NCBI RefSeq assembly: GCF_020360975.1
Contig: NW_025408697.1
Location: 20,526-84,525, forward strand
Origin: Hirsutella rhossiliensis
Taxonomy: Eukaryota > Ascomycota > Sordariomycetes > Hypocreales > Ophiocordycipitaceae
Direction: 5' to 3'
DNA length: 64,000 bases
Part shown: piece after piece, positions 47,049 to 58,941 of the stretch
How positions within the stretch are numbered: position 1 is the first letter of the stretch
Layout: every line of letters starts with the position of its first letter
Notes under the pieces: model-generated
Told to the model about the DNA's origin: nothing
What the model saw: only the letters and a program-made list of their open reading frames with translations
Database searches by the model: none
Translations under genes and position numbers: made by a program

Positions 47049-48000
47049 AGCTTCAAACGAAACAATACAACATGACAACATGTCTCATCATCCTCAAAAT
47101 CAACTGCCAAAGGCTCGAATAGCACATTCTCTTCTCTTCTTGTTCTCCTTTTCATGAAGACGATCAAGTCAAAACTTCCCCAATATACTCCTTATTCTGT
47201 TTATACCTACGACTTATACCGGTAGCACATGTAAATTTTCCGAGCCTTCCACTCGCCCAGACATGCATTACCCACTCACATCTCTCTTCAACCCTGCCGT
47301 CTCTCCACGCCCTTTGAGTTTGCGCCTTTTAAACAAAATCTCCCTCCAGCGGCCTAGCCTGCCTCCCCGACGCTCTGTCTCGGTTTCACTCACGATAATG
47401 CTCTACGTCTCTCGCCGTGTCTCGTATCTCGACCTCACTCTTCTTCCTGTCTCCTATCTACTGTCGCCAACTCTCTCTCTTCTGTAGCCAACTCTTCTCC
47501 GGTTCTCTTGTCGCCAAATTTCGTTCCGAAAGGCTTCTTTGCGCGAGCCGCGGCTGGCGAGCCTTCCTCGTTCAGCCCGAAGGGCGTTCTACTCAGTCAG
47601 AAAGATTCGAGCATAAAACCTCCTCTGATTGGCTAATTGGCCTGGCTTGTGCTCAACTCGTGCGCGGATTGGTCGGCCGATAACGTCACCAAATGAAGGC
47701 CCGCAAAAATACCCCTGAGCGTTGACTAGGTAACTGGCCAGCTTGGCAGGCTCTCAAGAGCTTCCAGTTCTTCCTTTCTTCCATCCATGCCATCAATTTA
47801 CTGGGTCGCTAGGCACTCTTTACACTAACCTACATAGCGGCTGCTTCTCTTTCTGCCCAATCTATCAAACTAATCATGTTACTAACGGTTTATAGGTTCA
47901 CCTATTACCTCGGCAGCCGGCCCACCTCCCAAGATTCTCCGGTTATTCTGTCTCTTCTAGCAGTCTGAAGGGTAAGAGGTGGATACATATACGGCCAGAT
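47049..48000. other. Pyrimidine-rich intergenic region, probable Helitron-2 5' flank
   Basis: A CT-rich tract fills 47160-47500. Three ATTGG boxes on the plus strand (GATTGGCTAATTGG near 47630 and GGATTGG near 47670) resemble CCAAT promoter elements and lie about 330 bp before the first Helitron-2 coding frame. No gene is supported. I did not find a reliable Helitron 5' TC terminus. Confidence 0.45.
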
Positions 48001-51000
48001 GGAGGACGACATACCCCAGGCAGTTCGGAATTGCCATACCTGCAAGCAAGACCTGCCTGAAGTCGAATTTCGAAGCGTCAAGGACCCTACGAAGTTTACA
48101 AGAGACTGTGCTAGCTGTACGCACGCCGAAAGGAACGGGTAACCGAATCTCGAGCCGCCGTTGCCGCAATGCGGAATTTCGCCTTGAGGCTATCGCCACG
48201 CAGAGCCACGAAACGGACCGATTCTCTAGCTAACCTGACGCCTCCAAGGCGGGCTGCGCCAACGCCTGCGTGTGTGCAAGTCTTACGACCCCCTGCCACA
48301 TCTACGTTATGCCGTGCCCTGGCGCCCGCACTCCAGGGACTGCCTAGACCTCTGCCGGGGCCATCTACCTCAAGCGCGGTAGAGGGACCTTCCCCCACCC
48401 CTCCTACCCTTGGCCTGCCAACAGTAGTTCTGGGCACGCCGATTCCAGAAACGCCAATTCCTCAAGGCACTCTCCCATCGGCTTCTGTTGTGCAAGGCAC
48501 GCCTATACCGAAGGAATCGCCTCGTACCCTCCTTCATTACTGCCACAGAGTCGTCGCCGCGGCCGCTATACACGTCGAGTCAACATTAACCCCGGCCACG
48601 GCCACAGCCTGAAGAGCGACAGTTCGATCAGATAGTTGATCCGCCTTTTACAGGGACCTTGACTTGCCTGCCCTTTGTGAGGGGGATCGAGCCTTGTGCG
48701 CGAGTTCTATACTGCCCTGAATGACGACAAGATGCATAGTTGCATTCGCTGCCAGGAGCGTTGGTTCGATATGAAGCGAAATAGCTTGAAAATCTGCAGC
48801 CGCTGCATTAGTCGAGACAGGAAGAAAGGCCCCAACGAGCCCTACTTTAGCGCTGCGAACAACCTTGACTTTGGGGAAGTCCCGAGCGATCTACCCGATC
48901 TAACGATGGTCGAGGAGATGCTCATTGCTAGAGTTCACGTACATGTGAAGGTCCTGCAGGTACGTGGCGCTCAATATAAGGCCTCGCTTCCGGCAACAGT
49001 TTGCTCGCGATTTGCGGGTACGCCGCTCATGCCTGTTGGCGTGGCTGCACTACCTACAGCGCCACCACCGGGGCTATCGCGATATCGTCGTGAGTCAGAA
49101 TCGCTTGCACCGGCTTCCTCTTGATGGCAACATAGTTGATTCCATTGCCAGCCAAGTGGCTGACATACCTGACGGCGAGGTCCCCAAAGGCCCCGTCGAG
49201 GAGGCTGTGAAGAGGATCCTAGCGATGCCGATGCATCAGCGATCCCGAATTTGCAGGTTACCGATACCGAATTGAACGCTCTGCAGTCCCGATTTCTTGA
49301 TGGTACCCCTAACCCTGAGCGTATGACTGATGTGGAGCATATACCGTGTAACGCGCAGGCTCACCACCAGATGCCGCTGCCTTCAGTTCGCAGGACCCCC
49401 ATCGACGAATTCAACCGTTCCCAGCCGCTGCTAACGCTTGCATTCCCTACCCTCTACCCTGACGGCAAGGCCGACTTCGTGGAGCCTCGTTTACGGAGCA
49501 TCACGTTCCAGGACTACCTTGCCCATGCGATGAGATGGCATGACGGACGTTTCGCCCGCCATAAGACGTGGCCTTCGTCGCCCTCAACACGCTGTTACGT
49601 GCGCAGGTCCGAAAGCGAAGTGACTACTCGTCAAGCAACGCGACAGCCGCCGTCAGCCCCTTACACGCGCCGACCTAGAGGAAGCAATGGCTGAGCCTGA
49701 CGAGCCGGAGGCTCAGGTCCTGATCCAGTCGATCACGCGCCAAGCCGCAGTAATTAGGGGCACCCGGCCGTATTGGTATAAACAAAGGAAGGAGTTGGAA
49801 GCATATGCCTATAATCAGGCAAGCCTGGTCTTTCGCTACTGCAAGTGCAGCCGATTACCACTGGGAATCCCTATACCGCCATATGCCTCGATTTGACGAG
49901 TGGCAAACAGCTCCTGAGGCGGCGCGGATGGCTCTATCCCGGCAACTACTGCGAGACAACGCCCACATCGCTGCGTACCACTTTCATAAGCGTTATGCGC
50001 TGTTTAGGCTATTGTCTTGAAGCAGAAGTTCAACCTAACGGACTCTTGGGGCCGCTACGAGTGGCAGGGCAGGGGTTCCAGTCACCACCACGGCCTATAT
50101 TGGCTAAGTGGCCACCCAGACTTAGATCCTGACAACGATCAGTCCCGGAGCAATTGCTCGCATCTGGGGATACCACGTATCTGCAGTGAACCCAGAGCCA
50201 CAGCGAATACAGGCTCCTGGGGAAGGGAACCTGATCGGTAATCTACTGGAACATCCCTTACCGTTCAGTTCCTATCGATGGTAGTCAACCGCGTGCAACG
50301 CCACCGCTGCAACAACTACTGCATGCAGCTCAATAAGCATACCAAGCAGGTGGAGTGCCGCTTTGATTTCCTCACGGCCAGCGCCTACTAGCCTCCTTGA
50401 CAAGGTTCCTCACTCTAAACACTGGAGCTTTAGGGGCGAGCGGAACGATGGCCAGATTAACCACTACAACCGCTTGCTTACCGTTGCGTGGCTAGCCAAT
50501 ACAGATGTTTCGCCTTGCACGAGTCTACAGCAGGTAATCGATTACGCGGCCAAATACTGCTCCAAGTCGGAAAAGAAGAGCGAGTCTTTTGCCCAGATTG
50601 GGAAGGCCCTGATGCCCCGGGTCAAGGACCACAACCCCTTGATTTCCTTCACGTCAAAGCTCCTCAATCAGCTGGTTGCGGAGCGGGATTACTCGAAGCA
50701 GGAGGTCAGCCACTTGCTCCTCGGCCTGCCGTTACAGGAAGGGTCACGAACTTGCCTGTACGTCGACTGTCGTAATCCTGACAGGCATTCCTGCCCTCCG
50801 TATTGACGGCGATGAGGTGGACGAGGCCCCAACGTTTACGAAAAGTACACTCAACGCCCGGAAGCCCTAGCGGACCTAAGCTACGTCTCCTTCCTGAAAT
50901 GCTGGAATTTCCGCCCTAGGGACCCTTCCAAGTGGAAGCAATGGCAGCCAGGCAACATTAACGGCAGGCCTCGAGTGCTGGTTTACTTTCTAGCTATCAG

Positions 51001-52846
51001 GCTGATCCAGAAGGTCAACAGTGGTCAGATTACTGTCGTGTAAAGCTAACATTAAACCACCCACATCGGCGGGTTGATGATCTCCTCACAGTTGACGGCC
51101 AGCTTTTTGGTTCTCACGCTGAGGCCTTCTCCTATTGTTGGCAGCATCACAGTCATGGTGATGACCATTACGGTCGGCCAAAAGAGGCCTCGATTACAGC
51201 CTCAAGATGATCAATACGAGGCTCTGCCTGTGGAGGAAGAATTTGATGACGAAGACTGGATTCGCCTCGCCGCCCTTTACCTGACAACTCCCTTACCCAG
51301 GAAGATCTTGACCTACTTGGCCGCCGCGATATCGACATCAATTACGACTGGACACAGCATGTGGGTACTTATCCGGAACTCCGAGACGGCTACTGGAAAG
51401 ACCTTATCGCTAGCCACCCCATGGCCAACGATGTGGAGGTCCTTGGCCCTCACTGGCGTAATACGCTGAATACGCAACAACGGCTCGTGTACGACACATT
51501 CATGGGCCACTTCCAGGCGCAAAATCCTGCTCAAATCCTTTCCACGTTGATGGTGGTGGTGGCACAGGCAAGTCGTTCCTTATCAAGGTGCTTTCTTCCC
51601 ATCTTCAGGCAGCCGCCCTACCGAATCCTAGCCCTATATGCCGCGTGGCGCCAACAGGCGTTGCGAGTAACCAGATACAGGGCAGCACCATTCATTCGTT
51701 GCTGCGCCTCCCAGTAGGCGGTACTTTCACCGACCTTCCCCCGGCCGACGCAGCCGCCCTTCAGTCCCGCCTACGGCACATCAAATACCTCGTTATCGAT
51801 GAAAAGAGCATGCTAGGGCTTGAGCAGCTCGCGCGGATCGATTCCCGTTTGCGACAAGCCTTCCACAGCGTAACCTCGAGTTCTTGGTGGTGTGAGCGTT
51901 GTGCTTGTGGGCGATTTCTTCCAGTTACCACCAGTCCGACAAAAGCCCCTGTATTCGACTAGCACCGGCCTGTCTTCGTTGGAAAGGAGAGGGCAGGTGG
52001 CCTACCGCCTATTTGACCGCACCGTCTTCCTGACCACGGCACAGCGCCAGGCTGGTGATGATCAGGCCCAGTTCCGTCAGGCGTTGCAGGAACTGCGTGA
52101 TAAAGTTATCTATACCATCCTGGAACCTCCTTAGCAATCGGGCAGGCCAGGCTACCGCGGAGCGAGCTTGACGGCTTCAGGACCGCTTTGCGAGTGTATT
52201 CTACAAAGGCACGGGTCAACCAATACAACCACGAGCATATGGTGCATCTCAACGCCCCGGCAATACAAGTGGAGGCAAAGAATCACGGCAACGGCGCTGG
52301 GCAGGCACCAAGCAACAATGCTGGCAATCTATCTAACAAGTTCCTGTTGCTAAGGGCACCAGGTGATGCTCACGACTAATCTGTGGCAATCAGCTGGCCT
52401 AGTTAACGGTGCTCAGGGTACTGTATACGATATCGCCTGGAGCGCAGGCGCCGATCCATTGGAAGACCCCAGCCGTTATTATGGTGGACTTTGATAGCTA
52501 CGACGGACCGCCGTATCTAACAACTAACGAGGGCAGGAAAATCTCACCCCATCCTGCCAGTCAGGCGGGACTTCCGTGGGCAACGAGACCTGCGCTCGCA
52601 CGCAGTTTCCTAATCGTGGCGTTTGCTATTACTGTTCACAAATGCCAGAGCCTAACAAAGGATAAAATAGTTACTGATCTCGCTACACGCGACTTCCAGG
52701 CCGGTATTAGCTATGTTGCCGTCTCACGGGTTACCTCGCTCCAAGGCTTACTCCTTGAGGCGCCGTTCGATCGTCAGAGCCTCTATAACCACACGCCGAC
52801 GGAAGGTTATACGCCTGCGTTTCCTACGTACTGCATTCACGGCTAA
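48001..52846 (+). pseudogene. Helitron-2 Rep/helicase, long copy
   Basis: Starts MEDDIPQAVRNCHTCKQDLP at 48001 with a CxxC...CxxC pair. A second zinc segment, CIRCQERWFD...ICSRCISRD, lies near 48740-48815. Rep core: HHRGYRDIVVSQNRLHRLP near 49070 and the HUH strand GRGSSHHHGLYWL near 50070. YCSKSEKKSESF lies near 50558. Helicase: DGGGGTGKSFL near 51550, VIDEKSML near 51790, VVLVGDFFQLPPVRQ near 51895 and ISYVAVSRVTSLQGLLLE near 52700. A dozen or so frame changes occur. It is the best source for the family protein, since the inverted copy lacks everything before 50201. Confidence 0.9.
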
Positions 52847-53123
52847 CTATGAGACAGGGATGAAGATGCGCCTCGCTGACCAACAACGGCGTCAGGGTCA
52901 ACAGCTGAGCGATCCACTGTATCCACCACTCTACCGTGACTAAACGTCGTCTTCCTACAAGCTACAGGGAAGGGGGTACGATATAGGTTATAGTTAGACT
53001 GGGCCTGCCAGGAAGTAGTTCGAACGGCTGGTTAGCCGCTGAAGGCGGAAGGGGGTTCTAGTGGGTACCCCTAAGAAAGTCGAGTGCAGGTATACGATAT
53101 TCACCCTTCGGGCTGATATTCAG

Positions 53124-53155
53124 CCGTTAAGCCCCTTGCATTGGCAACTTAACGG
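53124..53155 (+). other. Helitron-2 3'-terminal hairpin, long copy
   Basis: Same 8-bp stem (CCGTTAAG / CTTAACGG) with a 16-base loop as at 32012-32043. Identity between the two copies ends at about 53172 after GTATTTTA. The flank here is AGGAGGTAG, while the other copy has GCTTAGTTG, so this point marks the element's 3' end. Confidence 0.72.
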
Positions 53156-53416
53156 GTGTTCGAAGTATTTTAAGGAGGTAGTAATCACGTCTAGAGGGCT
53201 AGAATTGCAGCCGCTAGAGCTACTGCACAGCATATACCAAAGCCAAGCACCATGCAGTCGAAGCCAGAAGACTTGCCAATTCAAAGGACCTATCCGTGGC
53301 TATCAAAGCAAAGAGGAGGCTGGCGCAATCAGAAAGCTCAAAGAAAAGCATCTCGCGAATTGTGGGACAAGACTTTGGAGATGGACCAGTGACTCGCTTG
53401 CGCAAGGAGGAGATTG

Positions 53417-53654
53417 TGTCAGACATTTGGCTCCACACGGGTCAGAGATGGCATCAGGCAATTGATGAGAATTATCTAAAGAACAAGAAGTGAACGAACG
53501 AACGCACGGAGTTGTGCAGCTCTTTATACGCAAATGAAAGGTCCGTCGCGTGATTACGCAGTACCGGTAGTGGTTGCCTAGCAGGCAACAGCGGCGTTGC
53601 GAGTAACATCGCCACTTCATGAATAATCATCCTAGGCAGGCTTGATATGCGACA
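53417..53654 (-). repeat. copia-1 solo LTR (238 bp)
   Basis: Starts TGTCAGACATTTGG and ends GATATGCGACA on the plus strand, with one visible substitution (gaacgaacg for gaatgaacg) relative to 6562-6799. No internal copia sequence adjoins it. Flanks are GATTG and AGATA, so no clean 5-bp duplication. It truncates the ankyrin/NLR remnant on its right. Confidence 0.92.
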
Positions 53655-54977
53655 AGATATTTATGACTCCGGTCTATGTGCGAAATGTATAAGTCCTTTC
53701 GAATAAAAACACGACCACCAGAGGGAAATGGCACCTCGCTTGAGGCTTGTTGGTAGGAGACGATTGCGAGTAACGTGCAGTTCCCTTCAGCGCAAACCCA
53801 GACGTTCTCACAAACATGTAGGGCGTTGACGTGCTTTTTCCATTTGTTCTTCCCTAAATGCTGCGGCAGCCTGCAGCTCGGAATAGACAAGGGAAGAGCC
53901 AGGCGTCGATGTCAGCACCTTTCTCGAGTAGCATCTGGACCACCTTCTCGTGTCCGTTAAGTGAAGCAGCCCAGAGCATTGCCGTACCTTTCACTCTGAG
54001 TGTTGACGTTGGCACCATTCTCGAGCAGCATCTGGACCACCTTCTCGTGCCCCCATATGAAGCAGCGCAGAGCATTGCCATCCTTAGCGTTGACGTCGGC
54101 TCCTTCTCAAGCAGCATCTGGGCCACCTTCTCATGTCCTTAAGTGAAGCAGCCTGAAGAGCATGCCGTACTCTCCGCCTTGGGCATTGACGTCGGCACCA
54201 TTCTCGAGCAGCATCTGAGCAACCTTCTCGTGTCCTCCACATAAGGCAGCCTGAAAAGCATTGCCGTGCCTTTCACTCTGAGAGTTGACGTCGGCACCCT
54301 TCTCGAGCAGCATCTGGACCACCTTCTCGTGTCCTTCAAGGGAAGCAGCCTGAAGAGCATTGCCGTCCTCTCCGCCCTGGATGTTGACATCAGCACCTTT
54401 GTCGAGCAGCGTCTGGACCACCTTCTCATGTCCTTGAGTTGACGCAGCTTGGAGAGCATTGCCGTATCGCCCGCCCTGGGCGTTGACGTCGGCACCCTTG
54501 TTGAGAAGCGTCTGAACTGAACGGCATAATCCCGCAAGTGAGGCGTAATATAGAGCTGGTGCGATTCGGTACGGAATATACGGACCACTTTGTGACAAAT
54601 AGTCAGGCCTGTACAACTGACAGCATTTTTTAGAGTAACATCGCATACAAGGAAATCTATGAGAAGTGAATGAACTCTTGCGCTGCTACACCCGCTACTA
54701 CAGCGTGGTCCATCCAGTATTGTGCAGAATATTGGGCCAACCAGTATGACTGCCTGAGTTCTGTAATCGGAAGAAAGTGATCCATATCCAGTAAGTACGC
54801 AAGGCAGACTTCTGCGATGGAAGCTCTTGCATTAGTCTGTTCGAAGTGCTCAGCGATGTCCGCCTGTAATCTGTCAGACATCAAGTACTCCTTGACTGAG
54901 AAATGTGCAAGCTGCAGCTGCGTCACAGTCTTTCGCTGCCCTGTTTGTCTCTCGTTACGGACACGAGGCTGGAACAA
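53655..54977 (-). pseudogene. NLR-type protein C-terminal remnant: ankyrin repeats and C2H2-like tail
   Basis: From 54977 the frame reads LQLAHFSVKEYLMSDRL...ASIAEVCLAYLLDMDHF, the segment that follows NACHT in fungal NLR proteins. After a gap come about seven ankyrin repeats (GHEKVVQTLLDKGADVN, GHEKVVQMLLEKGADVN and so on) between 54550 and 53890. A tail with KNKWKKHVN, CENVWVCAEGNC and FIRKDLYISHIDRSH resembles the degenerate C2H2 finger often found in such proteins. No NACHT P-loop is present upstream. Fungal NLRs act in self/non-self recognition. This one is truncated at both ends and frameshifted near 54130. Confidence 0.75.
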
Positions 54978-55097
54978 TATCTTGACACCTCCTCTGGAAC
55001 TGGCATTCTATTTTGCGGTCAAATCGAGGTTTCGACGTGGTATCTAATGCGATCGCGTCAACGACTTCTCTGATAGTTAATGGTCGTTCGGAAAATG

Positions 55098-55565
55098 TTA
55101 AGAACTGCAAAATCTGCTGTTTTCGGTACCAGACGTGAACTGCTTTGCTGCTTGTTCGAATGATTCGCTAAAGACCCGTAAGACTGCCAGCTTGGCGCTG
55201 TGGGCAGCCGTTTTGTCGCAAGCAATTTTCGTGGCCGCTTCGAGGATTGAGACTGGCGCGTGCTCAGTGGACTGGGCTGAGTCGAGGAGATTCGGGGCTT
55301 CTTCCAGCTGCGCTCCTTCCGTGACGGCAGCTTCAAGCGTTTCGGTGGACGAGATTGACTGGGCCAGCTGCTGGGCCGCGGGAAACGAGTCTTTCGGCGA
55401 GCTTCCGTCGGTAGCGAGGCGGAGATGCGATATGTGAGCCGCTGAATTTGGCGGCGATCGTATGCCTTGTCTCGAGGCATTGGAGTCGACATGCGAACCT
55501 GAGGCTGGTGCCATGGCCGCCGCCAGCGCTTGCGCGCGGCTCAATTGGAGTTTTGTCAAGAGCAC
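55098..55565 (-). CDS. Hypothetical protein, 155 codons
   Basis: Starts MLLTKLQLSRAQALAAAMAP at 55565 and ends NSRFCSS. Ala/Ser/Glu-rich, with predicted helices such as KLAVLRVFSESFEQAAKQF. No domain is recognised. It lies upstream of and parallel to the ankyrin remnant, so it might be an N-terminal exon of that gene, but no connecting NACHT sequence is seen. Confidence 0.35.
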   Translation of the reverse strand: MLLTKLQLSRAQALAAAMAPASGSHVDSNASRQGIRSPPNSAAHISHLRLATDGSSPKDSFPAAQQLAQSISSTETLEAAVTEGAQLEEAPNLLDSAQSTEHAPVSILEAATKIACDKTAAHSAKLAVLRVFSESFEQAAKQFTSGTENSRFCSS

Positions 55566-56227
55566 TTGTTAAGCGAAAGTATGTGAGAATAGGCTACTTT
55601 CTTAACACTTGCGTGCCAAGAAAGTAAAAATACAAGGAAGGATGCGTCGCATTGACGATGGAAACATTGGGCTGGTCCAGGGTATGGCCTTGTTTGCCCT
55701 CAGGTGCGGGATCATCTTCCCGTACTTGTGACGCAGTGCTCTTTATGGTCATTCATGGCGTCGATATTCGGGCATGCTCTAACAAAAAAAGAATTCCAAG
55801 TAATTTTTGTTGATATACCGACGTGATTCTGGTTACTCGTGATGGAAATCGTTCTCGCAGGAGGGTGCTGTGGGGAATCCAGCCCTGGCAGCGGAGGTCG
55901 CGCAGGCCCGCTGCCAGTCCGCGGTACTTCTGTCGGGACCTCCGAAGTACTCGAATGTCTGCCCATCGACGCGCCTAAACCTAAAATGGGTTTTGCAACA
56001 CTGTCCTCTCGCCCACCGTACTAATGTGCCACCGTCCACCGTTCTCCACATAAGCGATGCGCTCGCGGCCTCCTCGTCAGACTATTATTGATTGGCTGCC
56101 GGTAAGTATCTTACCTCAGCTTGCAATCTGCCCCGCCCTCGACCTTCCCTTCACGACCACCACTTGGTCAAATGAAATACCTCAGCACAAACATACCGAA
56201 CAGAGCGGCAGAAAACAGGCATCCGCA
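55566..56227. other. Intergenic between divergent hypothetical and RNase H1-like genes
   Basis: No coding region is supported. It contains an A-rich run near 55785 (CTAACAAAAAAAGAATTCC). The last 150 bases include a possible promoter for the gene starting at 56228. Confidence 0.45.
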
Positions 56228-57231
56228 ATGCCTCGCGGCTGGTACCTCGCCCAGGGCCTAGTCCCACTCGGCTACAGCAGCAGCGACGACGACGAAGGCC
56301 CTTGAGCTGCCAAACGGTCGACTTGTCTGTGGACCTCATGGATTGGTGCGTTGTGGTATATGTTGCAGCGACTAGCTTTATGGACGATGTCCTTGGTGAA
56401 GACATCGAGGACAACGAGGAAGATGATGAGGATCATGACGTGGCTCTTTTGCGCCGCCATCCACCATCGCCATCCCTTCCTAGGATCTGACGTGATGAGG
56501 CACTGGTCTGGTGTTCCTCCAAGTTTCGACATCCCACTAGCCCCCTGCGACCGATGGAGCTGTTTCGCGGCAGGGTTCGTTTCATGAATATCGTCAGGTA
56601 TGAAGCTTTCTTCTTCGTTACGTACTTTCTCGTGCCTGGCTAACCCGCGGTCCGTGGTCACAGGTGCACCTACCCCAACGACAAGTCCATGCTTCTCATC
56701 ATGACCGACGGAGCATGCCTTAACAACGGCCAATCCAATCCGAAGGCAGGTTGGGCATTTGTACAGGGGCTTCATATTGAGGGCCAACCGCTCGTGGTCT
56801 CAGGTCGTCTGGAAAAGCAGGGCCCTTGGGGTGATGACGGCATCCAAAGCAGCAACCGGGCTGAGCTGCGAGCTGTCATCGCCGCCCTGCGTTTCCGACA
56901 CTGGCCGGGCGAGGGCTTCAGTACAGTCATCATCGCCACCGACTCTGAGTACGTCGTGGAGGGCTCGACACAGTGGGCGAAGGCTTGGGTGCAGAACAAT
57001 TGGAGGACGAAAGGTAAGAAGGGGGCGGCGGCAACGTCAGAACAAGGACTTGTGGAGATGCTCTTGGGGAGTGTGAGAAGGCCCACCGTAATGGCCTGGT
57101 CATCCAGTTCTGGAAGATCACGCCAGTGGAACGCTCTCGCCGATGAAGGTGCGAAAAATGCTGCCGCCAGAAGAAACGCCTGTCGAGTGGAAGGATTGCC
57201 TGGGCCTCGCAATATGAGGGAAGGTGACTAA
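56228..57231 (+). CDS. RNase H1-like protein with N-terminal Cys-rich region, frameshifted
   Basis: Starts MPRGWYLAQGLVPLGYSSSD at 56228. Other frames then give ELPNGRLVCGPHGLVRCGI, a Cys-containing stretch seen at the start of a family of fungal RNase H-like proteins, and MDDVLGEDIEDNEED. An intron at 56598-56663 (GTATGA...CTAAC...CACAG) joins FMNIVR to CTYPNDK. The RNase H fold has all four acidic positions: MTDGACLNN, SNRAELRAV, ATDSEYVVEG and NALADEGAKNAA. It would cleave RNA in RNA:DNA hybrids. At least two one-base shifts lie near 56303 and 56375. Confidence 0.75.
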
Positions 57232-58420
57232 AAGTGATATTGCTCTGGCAAAGCCAACTCTGTGAACCTTGACGTTTGGGTCCGCTGGGCTACGTAAACC
57301 TCGTCATCATCAAAGCGAGCGGGGAGACGACGCGCACGGTTTGGCCGGCCTCCTGGCGAGTCAGTGGGAATGGACGCTGCTTCAACCGGCTCGAGGTCGA
57401 CCAAGGTAGCTTGACTCATCGTCAGTGTTGTCATCTCCGCGTAAATGCCTTCCAGTCCTCAAAGTGCTCTGAGAGATATTCCATCCCTACCAACACCTCC
57501 CACAGGTGCCCATGGCCGTCAGATTTGCCCCAGCCCTGGGTCCGCATTGTCTGAAGGTATATTGGCTTGAGAATCGCATTGACTTCACCAAGTACGCGCC
57601 AATCCTCATTCGATAATATGTCAGCCGCCGGGATGCGTTTTGCCTCATCTTGTTCGCCTTCAAGTGCAAAGATGAATGCCCGAATGTCCGTCCGATTCCT
57701 CAAAGCCCTCTCGATCATCATGTATGGAGCTCCACCGAGTCTCGTTGTTCAGGATGACCTCCAGTTCCGCAGTTGACTCTTCGCAAAGCCGATGTTCCTC
57801 ATACTCTTCATCCTGCGCAATGCGATTGAAGTGTTCGCTCCGCTGTGGCGACGATCGGATGAACTTGACAACGTTATGAAGTTTCCCGATGGGCCTTTCG
57901 CGCGCCAGTGGCCGAGGTCCTGCTCTGAAGGCCTCGCATGCAATTGATCTCGGATTCGAGTTCGAAGGACTCTGCATCTTTGTCGTAGAAAGGCCCGCGC
58001 AACAAGATTGAGAGTGTGCTCATAACAACGCATCCGGCGTGCCTTGATGTCAGCGGTTCTCATGGATGAGTCCAGCTGCTTGTACATGTAGTGCAGGCAA
58101 TGATCATTTGTGACTAAGTTGTCAGAACAACACAGCCGACTCGCCCCGGATCTCCCAGTCCTGGACGATGCCCACGAGTGACGCAGCAAGGTTCTTTCCG
58201 CTATGGATGCCGAATTGACGTCGAAGTGCAAGCAGCCGCGACTGCTGGCGTGCCCTGGTCGATGAAGTGTGCGAGACAAGCCACAATCGCAAAACGATTC
58301 GGCGACGTCCACAGGCCAAAGCTGAGGTGTATCGTCGTCAAAGCATCGCGCAACCCTACCTTGATGAAGTTAGCGAAAACCTACGAGGGAGGAGGTAGGA
58401 AAGTCGTCTCCGGGGATTGA
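57228..58420 (-). pseudogene. hAT-family transposase remnant
   Basis: Minus-strand fragments include IHLSFGLWTSPNRFAIVACLAHFID near 58290, CYEHTLNLVARAFL near 57990, GKLHNVVKFIRSSPQRSEHF near 57855, ELEVILNNETRWSS near 57760, RALRNRTDIRAF near 57700 and WEVLVGMEYLSEHFEDWK near 57470. These are the ordered blocks of the hAT catalytic domain. The C-terminal hATC dimerisation domain is missing: the frame ends at 57228, overlapping the RNase H1-like stop tail to tail. No terminal repeats or 8-bp duplications were identified. Confidence 0.8.
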
Positions 58421-58678
58421 GCCCGACAGCTCGCCCTTGCGAGGCCTTGCAAGAAGCGCTGGGTGAAGCCTACTGTGACAGGATTTTCTCGATAGCCTAG
58501 CTCAGCACGTCCTGTGCCCCACCGGGACCTGAGCGGCCTGACGGCGCTGGACGGAAAATACACACACATACCCGTTGGTCAAAGGCAGGCGCGGCTGACC
58601 AAAAACGTTAAGTTGGCCCAAAAATCCGGGACAGCACAAAACCCCGGACAATCTTAGAATAGTGGAAAGTGGCGAAGA

Positions 58679-58791
58679 CACTTAGTTGGGCTGCTGTGGC
58701 CCCACCAAGATCAACGGGTAACGTCGCCCTTTGCCTGCCCTCTTCGCGAGACTGTGTGGGTGGAGAACTAGGTGGGGCAGCCAACTAGGTG
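58679..58791. repeat. 113-bp imperfect inverted repeat (possible MITE)
   Basis: The left end CACTTAGTTGGGCTGC and the reverse complement of the right end CACCTAGTTGGCTGCC match over about 18 bases with an indel. Inner blocks (GGCCCCACC and GGTGGGG) also pair. The flanks GAAGA and CGTTA show no duplication. It sits between the hAT remnant and the kinase-like gene. Confidence 0.4.
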
Positions 58792-58941
58792 CGTTAGTCA
58801 GGAAGAATTTCAGGCGAGTCACGTGACATGATGTGGTTGCTTCTCAACTGTCTCTAGCCTTTCGTAACCATCGTTTCCACGAAGGTTGTCGTCAACATCA
58901 AAAACACACGTTTAGCAAGTTCCAACCAACATCACTACCAC

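Noticed and set aside
47160..47500. Short ORFs in the pyrimidine-rich tract
   Set aside because: They reflect base composition (Ser/Leu/Pro-rich in every frame) with no motif or conservation between copies.
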